Numbered from the stretch's first letter, positions 1-8,464 are shown. The stretch: DNA of 64,000 nt from Hymenobacter negativus (GCF_016056375.1 NZ_JAEDAE010000009.1:124001-188000); one strand, 5' to 3'. Numbers and translations are program-made. The notes: generated from the sequence alone by a model not told the origin.

Positions 1-2
1 GG

Positions 3-74
3 CGCAGTGAACGGGCCATCGCGCTGGAGCTAGGCGTGAGCAAGGGCGTGGTGGGTAAATACAAGGTGCAGTAG
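3..74 (+). CDS. C-terminal end of a helix-turn-helix protein (5' truncated by window)
   Basis: An open frame enters from the left edge and stops at the TAG at 72-74. The 23 visible residues read as a helix-turn-helix: an IALELGVSKG core is followed by VVGKYKV, as in the recognition helix of small DNA-binding proteins. Which family it belongs to cannot be told from so short a stretch. It lies on the same side of the putative attachment site as the integrase, so it may be cargo or a regulator of the same element. Confidence 0.5.
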   Translation, partial: RSERAIALELGVSKGVVGKYKVQ

Positions 75-158
75 GGGCTTTTTTCTGTCCTTCGCTTCAG
101 GCGGGCCGGAAGTGAGTTTTGGGGACTCAATCACCCCAACCACTTCAACAGCCTCGTT

Positions 159-449
159 ATGAAGCGCACGTTTTTCGCACTCGCTGCCGGTATGGCCGCT
201 CTGATGGGTGCCAACCAGCCCACTACTACCACCGCACCGGACACCGCACAGCACAAGGCCGGCGCGACCACCAGTACACCCGCTAAGCGGGTACCCCAAA
301 CGGATTCCACCCAGCCCATGGCGCAGGCCACTCAGCCCCGTACCATTCGACCGCGCCCGATGGCGCTGGGTGGTCCCGTTTATTATCCTGCCAAACCCGG
401 CCTGCGCAAGGTGAAGTATGGCAAAAGCCGCTGGATTATTTTATCCTAG
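159..449 (+). CDS. small secreted protein, unknown function
   Basis: The product is 96 residues and begins MKRTFFALAAGMAALMGA, a plausible signal peptide. It continues as a low-complexity Thr/Pro/Gln/Ala-rich stretch (about 20-70) and ends with a short basic tail (KVKYGKSRW). No domain is recognised. The gene lies about 85 bases after the truncated upstream gene and is followed by a strong hairpin terminator, which supports it being a real transcription unit. The low complexity means a chance frame cannot be excluded. Confidence 0.5.
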   Translation: MKRTFFALAAGMAALMGANQPTTTTAPDTAQHKAGATTSTPAKRVPQTDSTQPMAQATQPRTIRPRPMALGGPVYYPAKPGLRKVKYGKSRWIILS

Positions 450-502
450 TGATTTATAGCTGACTTATAATTCGCTTACAAGTCACTTACAAATGATGTC
501 AT

Positions 503-539
503 AAAAAAGCCCCGCTCCATGATTGGAGCGGGGCTTTTT
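503..539. terminator. bidirectional rho-independent terminator
   Basis: A run of A, a 10-bp GC-rich stem (gccccgctcc / ggagcggggc), a 6-base loop and a run of T. It lies between the small secreted gene ending at 449 (+) and the DUF2971 gene ending at 543 (-), so it serves both convergent genes. Confidence 0.9.
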
Positions 540-542
540 GCC

Positions 543-1361
543 TTAAATCGGCCTAATGCTTACCGCAAACTTAGCTTGGCTGGGATATGCTTTATCAAAA
601 GTCAGATGCTCAAAGCCGTTGTCAGCTGCTAAGGTCTTAATTTCTTTAATAAAGGCGTCTGACGCTTTACATCCGAACGTCACACCAACCAGAGCAGCCT
701 TTTTAAAGGAGTGTAGCCCTGCATCTTGAAATTTCATTACGCGATACTCGTTTTCGTATTCCCAGTCTTTTGATTTGGTCGTTACCATCTCCCTCACACT
801 GGCACCTTCTGGCGCTCGGATATGATTCAAACGGGGATAATTGTCTCTGTATTTCACCTTAAATGGAAAGACAAAGGCATCGGGGTCAGCCGCAACATCA
901 AATTTTAGGCAAAGGCCACGGTGAGAATCACTGTAATGCGCCCACATCAACAAACTATGATTATTAGGGCCAAAACAACAGATTCCAGTTCGCCCCAAAG
1001 ACTCACGTGCGGCTTCATTCACAACAGTCCGCAATAGAGATGGGTTGTCCATGTATTTTTCTACCATTCTACGTCCTTCGGCGCGGCTAAAGTGCGAGTT
1101 ATTACGCTTGATGAAGTGCATCAACTCAGCTTTCGTGCAGGTTGTGTCTATTGTTAGTTGGCAGTCGAATGGGTCATTGAATTGATGAGGTTTAGCAAAA
1201 TACAATTTGCTCTGCGTGAAAATCTTTTTAGTGTTTTCTCCGGTATCGCGATATTTGTATAAATGGCCCGGAATCCTTTCATGAGCAATATCCTGTAATA
1301 CCAATTCAGCTGGGGTAAACGGGGAATCAGAAGTTAGCCGGGTAATGGTAAGGGGTAGCAT
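543..1361 (-). CDS. DUF2971 domain-containing protein
   Basis: 272 residues. The N-terminal LYKYRDTGENT...LYFAKPHQFNDPFDC segment and the central LLMWAHYSDSHRGLCLKFD segment are the characteristic DUF2971 blocks, followed by a WEYENEYRV block. The biochemical role of this family is unknown; genes of this kind are often found on mobile elements and in defence-gene neighbourhoods (general knowledge, not shown here). The gene is visibly AT-richer than the chromosomal genes to its right, lies 24 bases from the integrase on the same strand, and probably belongs to the same acquired element. It ends at the shared terminator at 503-539. Confidence 0.75.
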   Translation of the reverse strand: MLPLTITRLTSDSPFTPAELVLQDIAHERIPGHLYKYRDTGENTKKIFTQSKLYFAKPHQFNDPFDCQLTIDTTCTKAELMHFIKRNNSHFSRAEGRRMVEKYMDNPSLLRTVVNEAARESLGRTGICCFGPNNHSLLMWAHYSDSHRGLCLKFDVAADPDAFVFPFKVKYRDNYPRLNHIRAPEGASVREMVTTKSKDWEYENEYRVMKFQDAGLHSFKKAALVGVTFGCKASDAFIKEIKTLAADNGFEHLTFDKAYPSQAKFAVSIRPI

Positions 1362-1385
1362 AAGAGTTAAATTTATGGGTTGTCG

Positions 1386-2627
1386 TTAATTATCTAAGGC
1401 ATCCATTCTATCAATTTCAGCCTGCTTCATGGCTTCATCGACGTGCACATACTTCATCGTGGTGCTGAGCTTGGAATGCCCCATCAATTTCTGGAGCACG
1501 GCCACGTTGCCACCGTACCGGATGAAGTTGGTGGCAAAAGTTTCGCGGCCCACGTGGTTATGCAGGTGCGTCTGGATGCCGAGCACGGCCGCCATTTCCT
1601 GCAATTGGCGGTTGGTGTACTGGTCGGAGTAATCGAAAAAGCCCTCGGTGCCGTTCTCCTGCTGCGCCTCGCGCAAGTAGCGCAGCGCCTTTCGGGTGAG
1701 GGGCAACAGCAGTTCTTTGCCGTATTGCTCCCGGCCCTTGTGCGTTTTGATGTGCAGCTGGCGGTCATTGAGCTTGGCCTGGCCGATGGCTTTCAAATCA
1801 CCGAGGCGCAGCGAGCTGGTGCAGGAAAAAAGAAACTTCTGTAGAACGCGGCGGTGGGGATGGCACGGGGCGCACAGCTTATAGTAGGCTTCGAGTTTAT
1901 CAAACTCGTCTGGCTGCAGGGCCTTCCAGCTGCTTTCGCCCTGTTTGGGCCGAAAGTGCGCATACGGGTCTTCGAACGGGATTTTGTCGCGCTTGGCGTA
2001 GGCCAAATAGGTTTTCACGTCCCTGTGCCGGCCCCAGCGGGTGTTCACGTCGCCGTGCCCATTGCGTTTGAGCCAGCCCTCAAACTCATCGGCGAAGCGG
2101 TGGGTAAGCGTGTTAAACGGGATTTTCTTCCGGAAATCGGCCAGCTTGTTGTAGGTGGAGCGGTGGTTCTTCCATGTGCTTTTATTGATTTCGCCGCGGT
2201 CGAACCGTTCGTTGATGCGGGCGCTCATAAATACCAGAAAGTCGACTTTGCTGCCGCCTGTTTTGTATTCGGTGAGGAACCGGGCTTTGTCGAGAGCGAC
2301 TTCGCCCATGCGTGCATCCCGAAAAACCTTGTTTGCCCGGCCGAGCGCCTGACCGATAATCAGGTTGTGGTCGGCGGCCTGTTTTTCCCAATCGGCACCA
2401 AATACTTTTTTGGCAGCAGCCACGGCTTCCGCATAGCTCGGGCCCTGCTGGGCCTTTGGCAGCTTTGTGAGGCAGGTGCCGGTGTCCTCATCAACGAGCA
2501 GCGCGGGCCAGGTGATGCCGAGGGCAACCGGCACCACTTCGCTATCGAGAACGACTTGCATTCGCACCTGGGTGGTGCCATCGGCGCGTGCCGGCGGGCG
2601 AACCCGAATCTTAGCTGAAGCCCCCAT
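1386..2627 (-). CDS. tyrosine recombinase / phage-type integrase
   Basis: Site-specific recombinase of an integrative element. With the ATG at 2627 it is 413 residues; an in-frame ATG at 2708 would add 27 residues that do not resemble the family, so 2627 is preferred. The first ~90 residues look like the arm-binding domain of Bacteroidota integrases (AKIRVRP..ADGTTQV), followed by a SAM-like core-binding domain (about 130-230). The catalytic domain carries the Arg of SLRLGDL (about 274), the HNHVGRETF box (H-x-x-R, Arg near 360), LMGHSK with the second His, and the nucleophile Tyr in MKYVHV (about 393). All key residues are present, so it should be active. It starts next to the tRNA-like remnant at 2731-2756. 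Confidence 0.9.
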   Translation of the reverse strand: MGASAKIRVRPPARADGTTQVRMQVVLDSEVVPVALGITWPALLVDEDTGTCLTKLPKAQQGPSYAEAVAAAKKVFGADWEKQAADHNLIIGQALGRANKVFRDARMGEVALDKARFLTEYKTGGSKVDFLVFMSARINERFDRGEINKSTWKNHRSTYNKLADFRKKIPFNTLTHRFADEFEGWLKRNGHGDVNTRWGRHRDVKTYLAYAKRDKIPFEDPYAHFRPKQGESSWKALQPDEFDKLEAYYKLCAPCHPHRRVLQKFLFSCTSSLRLGDLKAIGQAKLNDRQLHIKTHKGREQYGKELLLPLTRKALRYLREAQQENGTEGFFDYSDQYTNRQLQEMAAVLGIQTHLHNHVGRETFATNFIRYGGNVAVLQKLMGHSKLSTTMKYVHVDEAMKQAEIDRMDALDN

Positions 2628-2730
2628 TTGGGATTTGTAAGCGAGTTGTAAATTTTTGTAAGCAGAAACGCCAGAAACAAAGCCCGCATAACTGCGTTGA
2701 GGCTCCATTTCTGGCGTTTTGTGGCAAAAA

Positions 2731-2756
2731 GTACCCGGAGCCGGAGTCGAACCGGC
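2731..2756 (-). other. tRNA 3'-end-like remnant, candidate attachment site
   Basis: Read on the minus strand this is a perfect T arm (GCCGG stem, TTCGACT loop, CCGGC stem) followed by a 7-base acceptor strand TCCGGGT and discriminator A. No D arm or matching 5' acceptor strand (ACCCGGA) is found on the 5' side up to about 2880, so it is a fragment and not a whole tRNA. Integrases of this class commonly use tRNA 3' ends, and the recombinase begins just beside it. The acceptor side faces the integrase, the reverse of what a simple intact-tRNA junction here would give. Confidence 0.5.
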
Positions 2757-2762
2757 ACACCT

Positions 2763-2781
2763 TGGCTAGATAGACTAGCCA
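2763..2781. repeat. 7-bp inverted repeat with 5-base spacer beside the tRNA remnant
   Basis: TGGCTAG (2763-2769), spacer ATAGA, CTAGCCA (2775-2781). Spacing and size resemble the core site of a tyrosine recombinase (paired arms around a short crossover region). It also sits where an anticodon stem would lie relative to the T arm at 2740-2756, but the loop geometry does not suit a functional anticodon arm. Confidence 0.4.
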
Positions 2782-2881
2782 CCAGCAGCCACAATATTTT
2801 ATAAAATACTGAAAACACCACCCTTCTCCCGAAATTTGCCCTCCCTATTAAAAGTAAAGCCCATTCCCCAAAAAACTGCCA

Positions 2882-4930
2882 GTGATACACGCAACGGAAC
2901 GAGAAGAGAGAGAATACCTGGAAGAAATTAAGGAGAAGCTGACACTGGCCATCCGACGGGTGGATGGCTCCGTGAAGCAGTTTTCGGACGAGCTGCGGGA
3001 AAAAAAGCAGTACATCCACGAGCACCAGTCCGGCATGGACGATGCTGACATGGTGGCCGCCGGTCAGTCCGTCAATCGCATGGCGTTTACGGGCGAGGCG
3101 GCTGTGGTGCGGAAGCGCAAGCTCCTCAAGCTGGGCCAGTCGCCGTACTTCGGCCGCATCGATTTTGTGCCGCAGGGCAAGGCCAGCTTGCCGGTGTACA
3201 TCGGCATTTACTCCTTTATCGACGAGCAGCAGCGCCAAAGCCTGATTTATGATTGGCGGGCGCCCGTCTCTTCCATGTTCTACGATTTTGAGTTGGGCGA
3301 CGCCTCCTTTACGACCCCGGGCGGCGAGGTGAAGGGCACCATCGAGCTCAAGCGGCAGTACAAAATCCGGGATGGCCGCCTGGAGTTTATGATTGAAAAC
3401 GACGTCAACATTCACGACGACGTGCTGCAGCGCGAGCTGGCCAAGTCTTCCGACGACAAGATGAAGAACATCGTCGCGACCATTCAGCGCGACCAGAACG
3501 CGGTGATTCGCAACGAGACGGCGCAGGTGATGGTCATTCAGGGCGTGGCGGGCTCGGGCAAAACCTCCATTGCCCTGCATCGCATTGCGTTCCTGCTTTA
3601 CCGCTACCGCGAAACCATTCGGGCAAAGGACGTCCTCATCATCTCGCCCAATAAGGTCTTCGCCGACTACATCTCGAACGTGCTGCCGGAGCTGGGCGAA
3701 GAGCACATTCCCGAGCTGGGCATGGACGAGCTGGCGGCCGACCTGCTCGACCATCAGTACTCGTTCCAGACCTTTTTCGAGCAGGTATCGACGCTGCTGG
3801 AAAAGCACGACGCCGCGTTCATCGAGCGCATCCGGTTCAAGTCGTCGTTTGAATTCCTGAGCCAGCTCAACCAGTACCTCCTTCACGTTGAGAACAACTA
3901 CTTCACCGTGAAGGAGCTGCGGGTCGGCAAAACCATTGTGCCCCTGCCGTTTCTGCTGGCCAAGTTCAAAACCTTCCACCGCGTGCCGCTCCTAAAACGG
4001 TTTGCCCTAGTGGCCGAGGAAGTGCGGAACTACGTGCGCGACGCCGCCAAGCGGAAGCTCACCAACCACGAGAAATCCACGATTGGGGAGGCGATTCCGC
4101 GCATGTTCCGGTTCCACCAAGTGCTGGACCTGTACCGGGATTTTTACCGCTGGCTGGGCAAGCCCGAGCTGCTGAAGCTCGACCACAGCCTGCGCCTAGA
4201 GTACGCCGACGTTTTCCCGTTGATTTACCTGCGCCTGCGCCTGGAAGGCATCAGCACCTACGACAACGTGAAGCACCTGCTGGTGGACGAGATGCAGGAC
4301 TACACGCCCGTGCAATACGCCGTGCTGTCGCGCATGTTCCTGTGCCGCAAGACCATTCTCGGCGATGTCAGCCAGACGGTTAATCCCTACAGCTCGTCTT
4401 CGGCCGAAATGATTGAGCGTGTCTTTCCACAGGCCGAGGTGGTGAAGCTGTTCCGCAGCTACCGCTCCACGGTCGAGATTACGGCCTTCGCGCAGCGCAT
4501 CACGCCCAACCCCAATATCATTCCGCTGGAACGGCACGGGCCGGAGCCGGTGGTGGCCCGCTACGGCATCCCGGACGAGGAGATACAGGCCATCAAGCAG
4601 TTAATCAGCAGCTTTTCAAGCTCCAGCAATCATTCGCTGGGCATCATCTGCAAAACCCTTCGGCAGGCCGAGCAGGTGCATCAGGCGCTGGAAGCCCCGG
4701 GCATTTATTTGCTAACCGACGAGTCCACAACGTTCCAGGAAGGCGTCATCATCACCACGGCCCACCTGGCAAAAGGGCTGGAATTTGATGCCGTTATCGT
4801 GCCGTTTGCTTCCGCCCGCACTTACAAAACGGAGGTCGATAAAAGCATGCTTTACGTGGCGTGCACCCGGGCCATGCACCAGCTCACGCTGACGTATTCG
4901 GGTGAGATAACCCCGTTTTTGTCAGTCTGA
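2882..4930 (+). CDS. helD: HelD-like RNA polymerase-recycling helicase
   Basis: 682 residues, UvrD/Rep-like superfamily 1. The N-terminal part (about 1-65) is charged and probably coiled coil (EEREYLEEIKEKL), matching the arm by which HelD proteins reach into RNA polymerase. Walker A GVAGSGKTS is at residues 221-229, a helicase Walker-B-like DEMQD at 469-473, and a C-terminal ATPase block (HLAKGLEFDAVIVP...YVACTRAMH) closes the protein. HelD releases stalled RNA polymerase using ATP. The start is a GTG at 2882; no upstream ATG is in frame and the coiled-coil arm begins directly after it. Being chromosomal in character, it marks the point where the mobile element has ended. Confidence 0.85.
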   Translation: MIHATEREEREYLEEIKEKLTLAIRRVDGSVKQFSDELREKKQYIHEHQSGMDDADMVAAGQSVNRMAFTGEAAVVRKRKLLKLGQSPYFGRIDFVPQGKASLPVYIGIYSFIDEQQRQSLIYDWRAPVSSMFYDFELGDASFTTPGGEVKGTIELKRQYKIRDGRLEFMIENDVNIHDDVLQRELAKSSDDKMKNIVATIQRDQNAVIRNETAQVMVIQGVAGSGKTSIALHRIAFLLYRYRETIRAKDVLIISPNKVFADYISNVLPELGEEHIPELGMDELAADLLDHQYSFQTFFEQVSTLLEKHDAAFIERIRFKSSFEFLSQLNQYLLHVENNYFTVKELRVGKTIVPLPFLLAKFKTFHRVPLLKRFALVAEEVRNYVRDAAKRKLTNHEKSTIGEAIPRMFRFHQVLDLYRDFYRWLGKPELLKLDHSLRLEYADVFPLIYLRLRLEGISTYDNVKHLLVDEMQDYTPVQYAVLSRMFLCRKTILGDVSQTVNPYSSSSAEMIERVFPQAEVVKLFRSYRSTVEITAFAQRITPNPNIIPLERHGPEPVVARYGIPDEEIQAIKQLISSFSSSSNHSLGIICKTLRQAEQVHQALEAPGIYLLTDESTTFQEGVIITTAHLAKGLEFDAVIVPFASARTYKTEVDKSMLYVACTRAMHQLTLTYSGEITPFLSV

Positions 4931-4946
4931 ACAGGTTTCTCTACAC

Positions 4947-5150
4947 CTACCGCTTCTCCCAGCGCGCGGTAAACTCCTGCTTGCTGCAATACATGTACTG
5001 GCGCGAAACCGGATTGATGATGACAATCTCGGCCGGGCGCTCCTCATCGGCCGGGCTCAGGCCCAGCTCGAGCTCGTATTCCTGGCCATTGCGGAAACCG
5101 GCGTAGCCATCCATGCCGCGAAACGCATACTTCTTTTTCTGAAACTCCAT
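4947..5150 (-). CDS. small conserved hypothetical protein (67 aa)
   Basis: 67 residues from the ATG at 5150 (MEFQKKKYAFRGMDGYAGF...). A longer in-frame start at 5201 would add an Arg/Pro-rich leader that looks like read-through of GC-rich spacer, so the shorter start is chosen. The sequence has the look of a small beta-rich protein with a conserved ending (VSRQYMYCSKQEFTARWE). No known domain is recognised. It converges on helD, with only 16 bases between the two stop codons. Confidence 0.6.
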   Translation of the reverse strand: MEFQKKKYAFRGMDGYAGFRNGQEYELELGLSPADEERPAEIVIINPVSRQYMYCSKQEFTARWEKR

Positions 5151-5223
5151 GCGGCAAAGGTAACGCCCCGGCGCACGGCGCGGCCAGGGGGTGCGGACCA
5201 TTTCGGCGGCCGCCTAGGCGCGA

Positions 5224-5538
5224 TTAATTCTGCGCGTTGGGGGCGGAGACGGGCAGCGGGGCTAATTCGTTTTCGGCCGGCGTGTAGCTCATCTGGAACA
5301 GGCGGTCCTGGCAAATGTGCTGTTCGCCGGTGGGCTCCGTGATAACCCAGTCGCCCGCGAAAACGGTGAGGCGGCCCTTGCGGTTGGTGAGGTAGGCGTG
5401 CGGCGGCACGGGCAGCAGGCTTTCGGTGCCCGCAAAGCCCGGCACCTCGTCGGTCACGCCGGCCACCTGCTGGCCCGGAAACCACTGGTGGGCTTCAATC
5501 AGGTTGGTATCGGTGGGGAGGCGCGTGAAAAAAGGCAT
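5224..5538 (-). CDS. small protein with GDWVI motif, phage-protein-like
   Basis: 104 residues. The central part (YLTNRKGRLTVFAGDWVITEPTGEQHICQDRLFQMSY) resembles a small domain often seen in phage and prophage proteins, in which a GDWI motif is followed by a G-E-x-Y/H-x-C/V element and a TYE-like end. That comparison is from memory and no function is known. It is on the same strand as the 67-residue gene after it and may be cotranscribed. A short hairpin with terminal A/T runs (about 5577-5614) lies upstream. Confidence 0.6.
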   Translation of the reverse strand: MPFFTRLPTDTNLIEAHQWFPGQQVAGVTDEVPGFAGTESLLPVPPHAYLTNRKGRLTVFAGDWVITEPTGEQHICQDRLFQMSYTPAENELAPLPVSAPNAQN

Positions 5539-5813
5539 GGCGGAGCAATGGGCAACGGGCTGATGGGCAGTGGGCCAAAAAGCGGTGTTGAATACAGTGT
5601 CAATGCCGCTTTTTCTACAAGATTAAGGTGCGTCAGGTGAATGTTTTATGAGGCGCAAAAGTGGATAGCTCGAGTTTTGGCCCCGCCCATCTGCTTTTTT
5701 TTCGCCCGGCAATTCATTGCTATTTTCTGTCGGCGGGGCTCGTTTTTTTGCGACTGAACTGCCGGGCCCGGCAGCTTTTGTGCATTTTTGCATCTTCTAT
5801 TTTAACTTCTCTT

Positions 5814-7010
5814 ATGACTGGTTTTCCTGCATATCGCGGCCGCCTACGCTTGCTAAGCGGGCTGGGGCTGCTTTCCATTACGCTGCTGGCGGGCTGCGCG
5901 CGGCCGGCCGGGGGTAGCAGCACCGCCGCCAAAGACTACTGGCTGTACGTGGGCACCAATGTGGGCAACGAGCAGGATAACACCATTTTTCTTTACCGCG
6001 TGGATGCCACCACCGGCGCGTTCACCCGCGTGAGCGCCCAGCACGGCGGGGCTAGCCCTACCTACCTCACGCTCTCGGCCAACCACCATTTCCTGTATGC
6101 CGTGAGCGAAACCCAGACGTACCGGGGCGCGCCGGGCGGTGGGGTCAGCGCCTTTGCCGTGGCCCCGCGCACCGGCGATTTGAAACTGCTCAACCAGCAG
6201 CCTTCCAACGGAGCCTCGCCCTGCTACATCAGCCTCGACCACACCGGCAGAATGGCCCTGGTGGCCAACTACGTGGGCGGCAACGTGAGCGCGCTGCCCA
6301 TAGCGCCAGATGGCCAGCTGGGCGCGCCCACTACCGACCAGCACACCGGCAGCGGCCCGCACAAGAACCAGACCGCCTCGCACGCCCACTGCCTCCTCCC
6401 CGACCCGGCCAACAAGTTCGCCTTTGCCGTAAACCTGGGCACCGACCGCGTGTACGCCTATCGCCTCGACCCCGCCAAGGCCCAACTCACCCGCGAGGCC
6501 GCACCGGCCTTTGTAGCTAAGCCCGGCGCGGGCCCGCGCCACTTGGTTTTCCACCCCGATGGCAAGCACGCTTACCTCATCAACGAGCTGAATTCGACCG
6601 TGACGGCGCTGGCATATAATGCCACTGCCGGGCGTTTTCGCGAGCTTCAGACGCTGTCGGCGCTGCCGGCCGGCTACACGGGCGAGAATTCCTGCGCCGA
6701 CATTCACGTGTCGCGCAACGGGCTATTTCTCTACGCTTCCAACCGCGGCCACAACAGCATTGCGGTGTTTGCCATTGATACCAGCAACGGCACGCTGGTG
6801 CCCATTCAGGACGTTGACACGCAGGGCAAAACGCCCCGCAACTTCACCCTCGACCCCAGCGGCCGCCTGCTGCTGGTGGCCAACCAGAACTCCAACAACG
6901 TGGTGAGCTACCGCGTCGACCCGCAATCGGGCCTGCTCACGCCCACCGGCCAGAGCACGGAGGTGCCTTCGCCCATGTTTTTGCAGACGACGGAGGATTT
7001 CGGGCGGTAG
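5814..7010 (+). CDS. lactonase-family beta-propeller lipoprotein (6-phosphogluconolactonase-like)
   Basis: 398 residues from the ATG at 5814; an upstream in-frame start would precede the signal peptide and is not used. The N terminus has a basic stretch, a hydrophobic core and a lipobox LLAGC, so the mature protein should be a lipoprotein. The body has repeated propeller-blade motifs (SPTYLTLSANHHFLYAVSE, GPRHLVFHPDGKHAYLINE, TPRNFTLDPSGRLLLVANQ) typical of the lactonase/YbhE family. Family members hydrolyse 6-phosphogluconolactone or related sugar lactones, but an exported lipoprotein cannot act on cytoplasmic 6-phosphogluconolactone, so the true substrate is unknown. Confidence 0.85.
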   Translation: MTGFPAYRGRLRLLSGLGLLSITLLAGCARPAGGSSTAAKDYWLYVGTNVGNEQDNTIFLYRVDATTGAFTRVSAQHGGASPTYLTLSANHHFLYAVSETQTYRGAPGGGVSAFAVAPRTGDLKLLNQQPSNGASPCYISLDHTGRMALVANYVGGNVSALPIAPDGQLGAPTTDQHTGSGPHKNQTASHAHCLLPDPANKFAFAVNLGTDRVYAYRLDPAKAQLTREAAPAFVAKPGAGPRHLVFHPDGKHAYLINELNSTVTALAYNATAGRFRELQTLSALPAGYTGENSCADIHVSRNGLFLYASNRGHNSIAVFAIDTSNGTLVPIQDVDTQGKTPRNFTLDPSGRLLLVANQNSNNVVSYRVDPQSGLLTPTGQSTEVPSPMFLQTTEDFGR

Positions 7011-7019
7011 GCCGGCGCT

Positions 7020-7091
7020 GTCATTCCGACCGCAGGGACGAATCTGAGTAAAACCGCTGAACGGCAATGCTCCGATTCCTGCTGCGTCGGG
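7020..7091. repeat. degenerate copy of the GTCATTCCGA palindromic repeat
   Basis: The left arm GTCATTCCGACCGCAGGGA is nearly identical to that of the copy at 8386-8464. The central spacer (TGAGTAAAACCGCTGAACGGCAATGCTC) matches the spacer of that copy in reverse orientation. The right arm has decayed (gattcctgctgcgtcggga). It sits directly after the lactonase-family gene and before the AI-2E transporter. Confidence 0.8.
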
Positions 7092-7217
7092 AGGACGGCT
7101 GCTGCGCTGGCCGAGGATTCCCCGCCACTCGCCGAATCGCGGCAACGTGGCAGGAAGGGGCACGTAAGCGGGCGCACCGGACGGTATTTTGCCCCAACCG
7201 GCTCTTTCTTCCCTTTC

Positions 7218-8372
7218 ATGCCCGAACCCTACGATACCCAAACACCCCGCGAGCTGCAGTTTCCGCTCTACGTAAAAGCCCCGCTGATACTGCTGGGCCT
7301 GGCGCTGCTGGTGTTCACGCTGCACATTGCCAGCGACATCATTTTCCCGCTGTTTTTCGCGGCCATTTTTGCCATCATGTTGCACCCGGTGGAGCAGTGG
7401 CTCATTCGCAAGCGGGTGCCGCCGCTGCTGGCCATCTTGCTCACGGTGGTGCTGGGCGTGGCGGCGGTGCTGGGCGTGGTCTATTTCATTAGCATGGAAG
7501 CTGCGCAGCTCTCGGACCAGATGCCGATGTTCAAGAAGAAGTTCGCACAGACGGCGGCCCAGGTGCACGAGTGGCTGCAATCGCGCTTCGGCGTGAGCGA
7601 CCAGAAGCTGCAGGGCTGGATGAGCGAGGCCGGCACCAAGGCCCAGGGCCTGCTGGGTGGCACCCTTTCCACGGTTTCGGGCATTCTCGTATCGTTCACG
7701 CTCATACCGGTTTACATCTTCCTGCTGTTTCTATACCAGAAGCGGCTGGTCGATTTTCTGGTGCAGGCCTTTTCGGGCCACCGCCGCGACACCGGGGTGA
7801 GCGAGGTGCTGCGCGAAAGCAAAACCGCTATTCAAAGCTACATGGTAGGCCTGCTGATTGAGGGCGGCATCGTGGCCGCGCTCAACGTCACGGTGCTGTT
7901 CATCATCGGGGTGCCCTACGCCCTGCTGCTGGGCGTGATGGGCGCGCTGCTCAACTTCATCCCTTACATCGGCGGGCTTATTGCCATTGCCCTGCCCATG
8001 CTCATGGCCTTCGTGGCGCAGGACGGCTACGGCCACGCCCTGGCGGTGCTGGGGGCCTATATGCTCATTCAGTTTATTGATAACCACTACCTGATTCCGC
8101 GCATCGTGGCTTCCAAAATTCAGGTAAATGCCCTGGTGGCCATTGTGGGCGTGCTGGTGGGCAACGCCATTGGCGGTGTGGCAGGCATGTTTCTGGCCCT
8201 GCCGGTCATTGCAATTTTAAAGATTGTGTTCGACCGCATCGAGCCGCTCAAGCCCTGGGGCATGGTGCTGGGCGACGAGGAAACCCCGCGCGGCCGCAAA
8301 ATCAACCCCGCCAAAAAGGAGGTGCGGGCCGCCGAAAAAGGCGAGGCAGTACCGGAAACCGACCCGGCGTAG
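7218..8372 (+). CDS. AI-2E family transporter
   Basis: 384 residues with about eight predicted membrane segments: two hairpins at the N terminus (about 20-95), a soluble region (about 100-150), then clusters around 150-180 and 210-330 containing LLGVMGALLNFIPYIGGLIAIALPM, the family signature. Some members export the quorum signal AI-2 and others are Na+/H+ antiporters, so the substrate is not assigned. The C-terminal ~45 residues are charged and cytoplasmic. The gene is bracketed by two copies of the same palindromic repeat (7020-7091 and 8386-8464). A TATTTTG sequence at 7185-7191 is a weak -7 box candidate. Confidence 0.88.
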   Translation: MPEPYDTQTPRELQFPLYVKAPLILLGLALLVFTLHIASDIIFPLFFAAIFAIMLHPVEQWLIRKRVPPLLAILLTVVLGVAAVLGVVYFISMEAAQLSDQMPMFKKKFAQTAAQVHEWLQSRFGVSDQKLQGWMSEAGTKAQGLLGGTLSTVSGILVSFTLIPVYIFLLFLYQKRLVDFLVQAFSGHRRDTGVSEVLRESKTAIQSYMVGLLIEGGIVAALNVTVLFIIGVPYALLLGVMGALLNFIPYIGGLIAIALPMLMAFVAQDGYGHALAVLGAYMLIQFIDNHYLIPRIVASKIQVNALVAIVGVLVGNAIGGVAGMFLALPVIAILKIVFDRIEPLKPWGMVLGDEETPRGRKINPAKKEVRAAEKGEAVPETDPA

Positions 8373-8385
8373 CCAGAACAGACTT

Positions 8386-8464
8386 GTCATTCCGACCGCA
8401 GGGAGGAATCAGAGCATTGCCGTTCATCGGTTTTACTCAGATTCCTCCCTGCGGTCGGAATGAC
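8386..8464. repeat. GTCATTCCGA-type palindromic repeat (25-bp perfect arms)
   Basis: Left arm 8386-8410 and right arm 8440-8464 are perfect 25-bp reverse complements (GTCATTCCGACCGCAGGGAG...), separated by a 29-base spacer. It lies between convergent genes ending at 8372 (+) and 8473 (-), where it could also act as a transcription terminator. Same family as 7020-7091 and, in its outer bases and GAGGAATC inner motif, 51954-52074. Confidence 0.95.

Noticed and set aside
2731-2820. Complete tRNA gene, possibly with a CTA anticodon
   Set aside because: The T arm is perfect, but there is no D arm and no complementary 5' acceptor strand, and the putative anticodon loop has the wrong size.
2360-3979. 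539-codon frame antisense to helD and the integrase start
   Set aside because: It spans two real genes of different origin on opposite strands and lacks any domain; a shadow of codon bias.
5814-7010. Cytoplasmic 6-phosphogluconolactonase (pgl) assignment
   Set aside because: A lipobox signal peptide places the protein outside the cytoplasm, so the pentose-phosphate role is not supported despite the fold.
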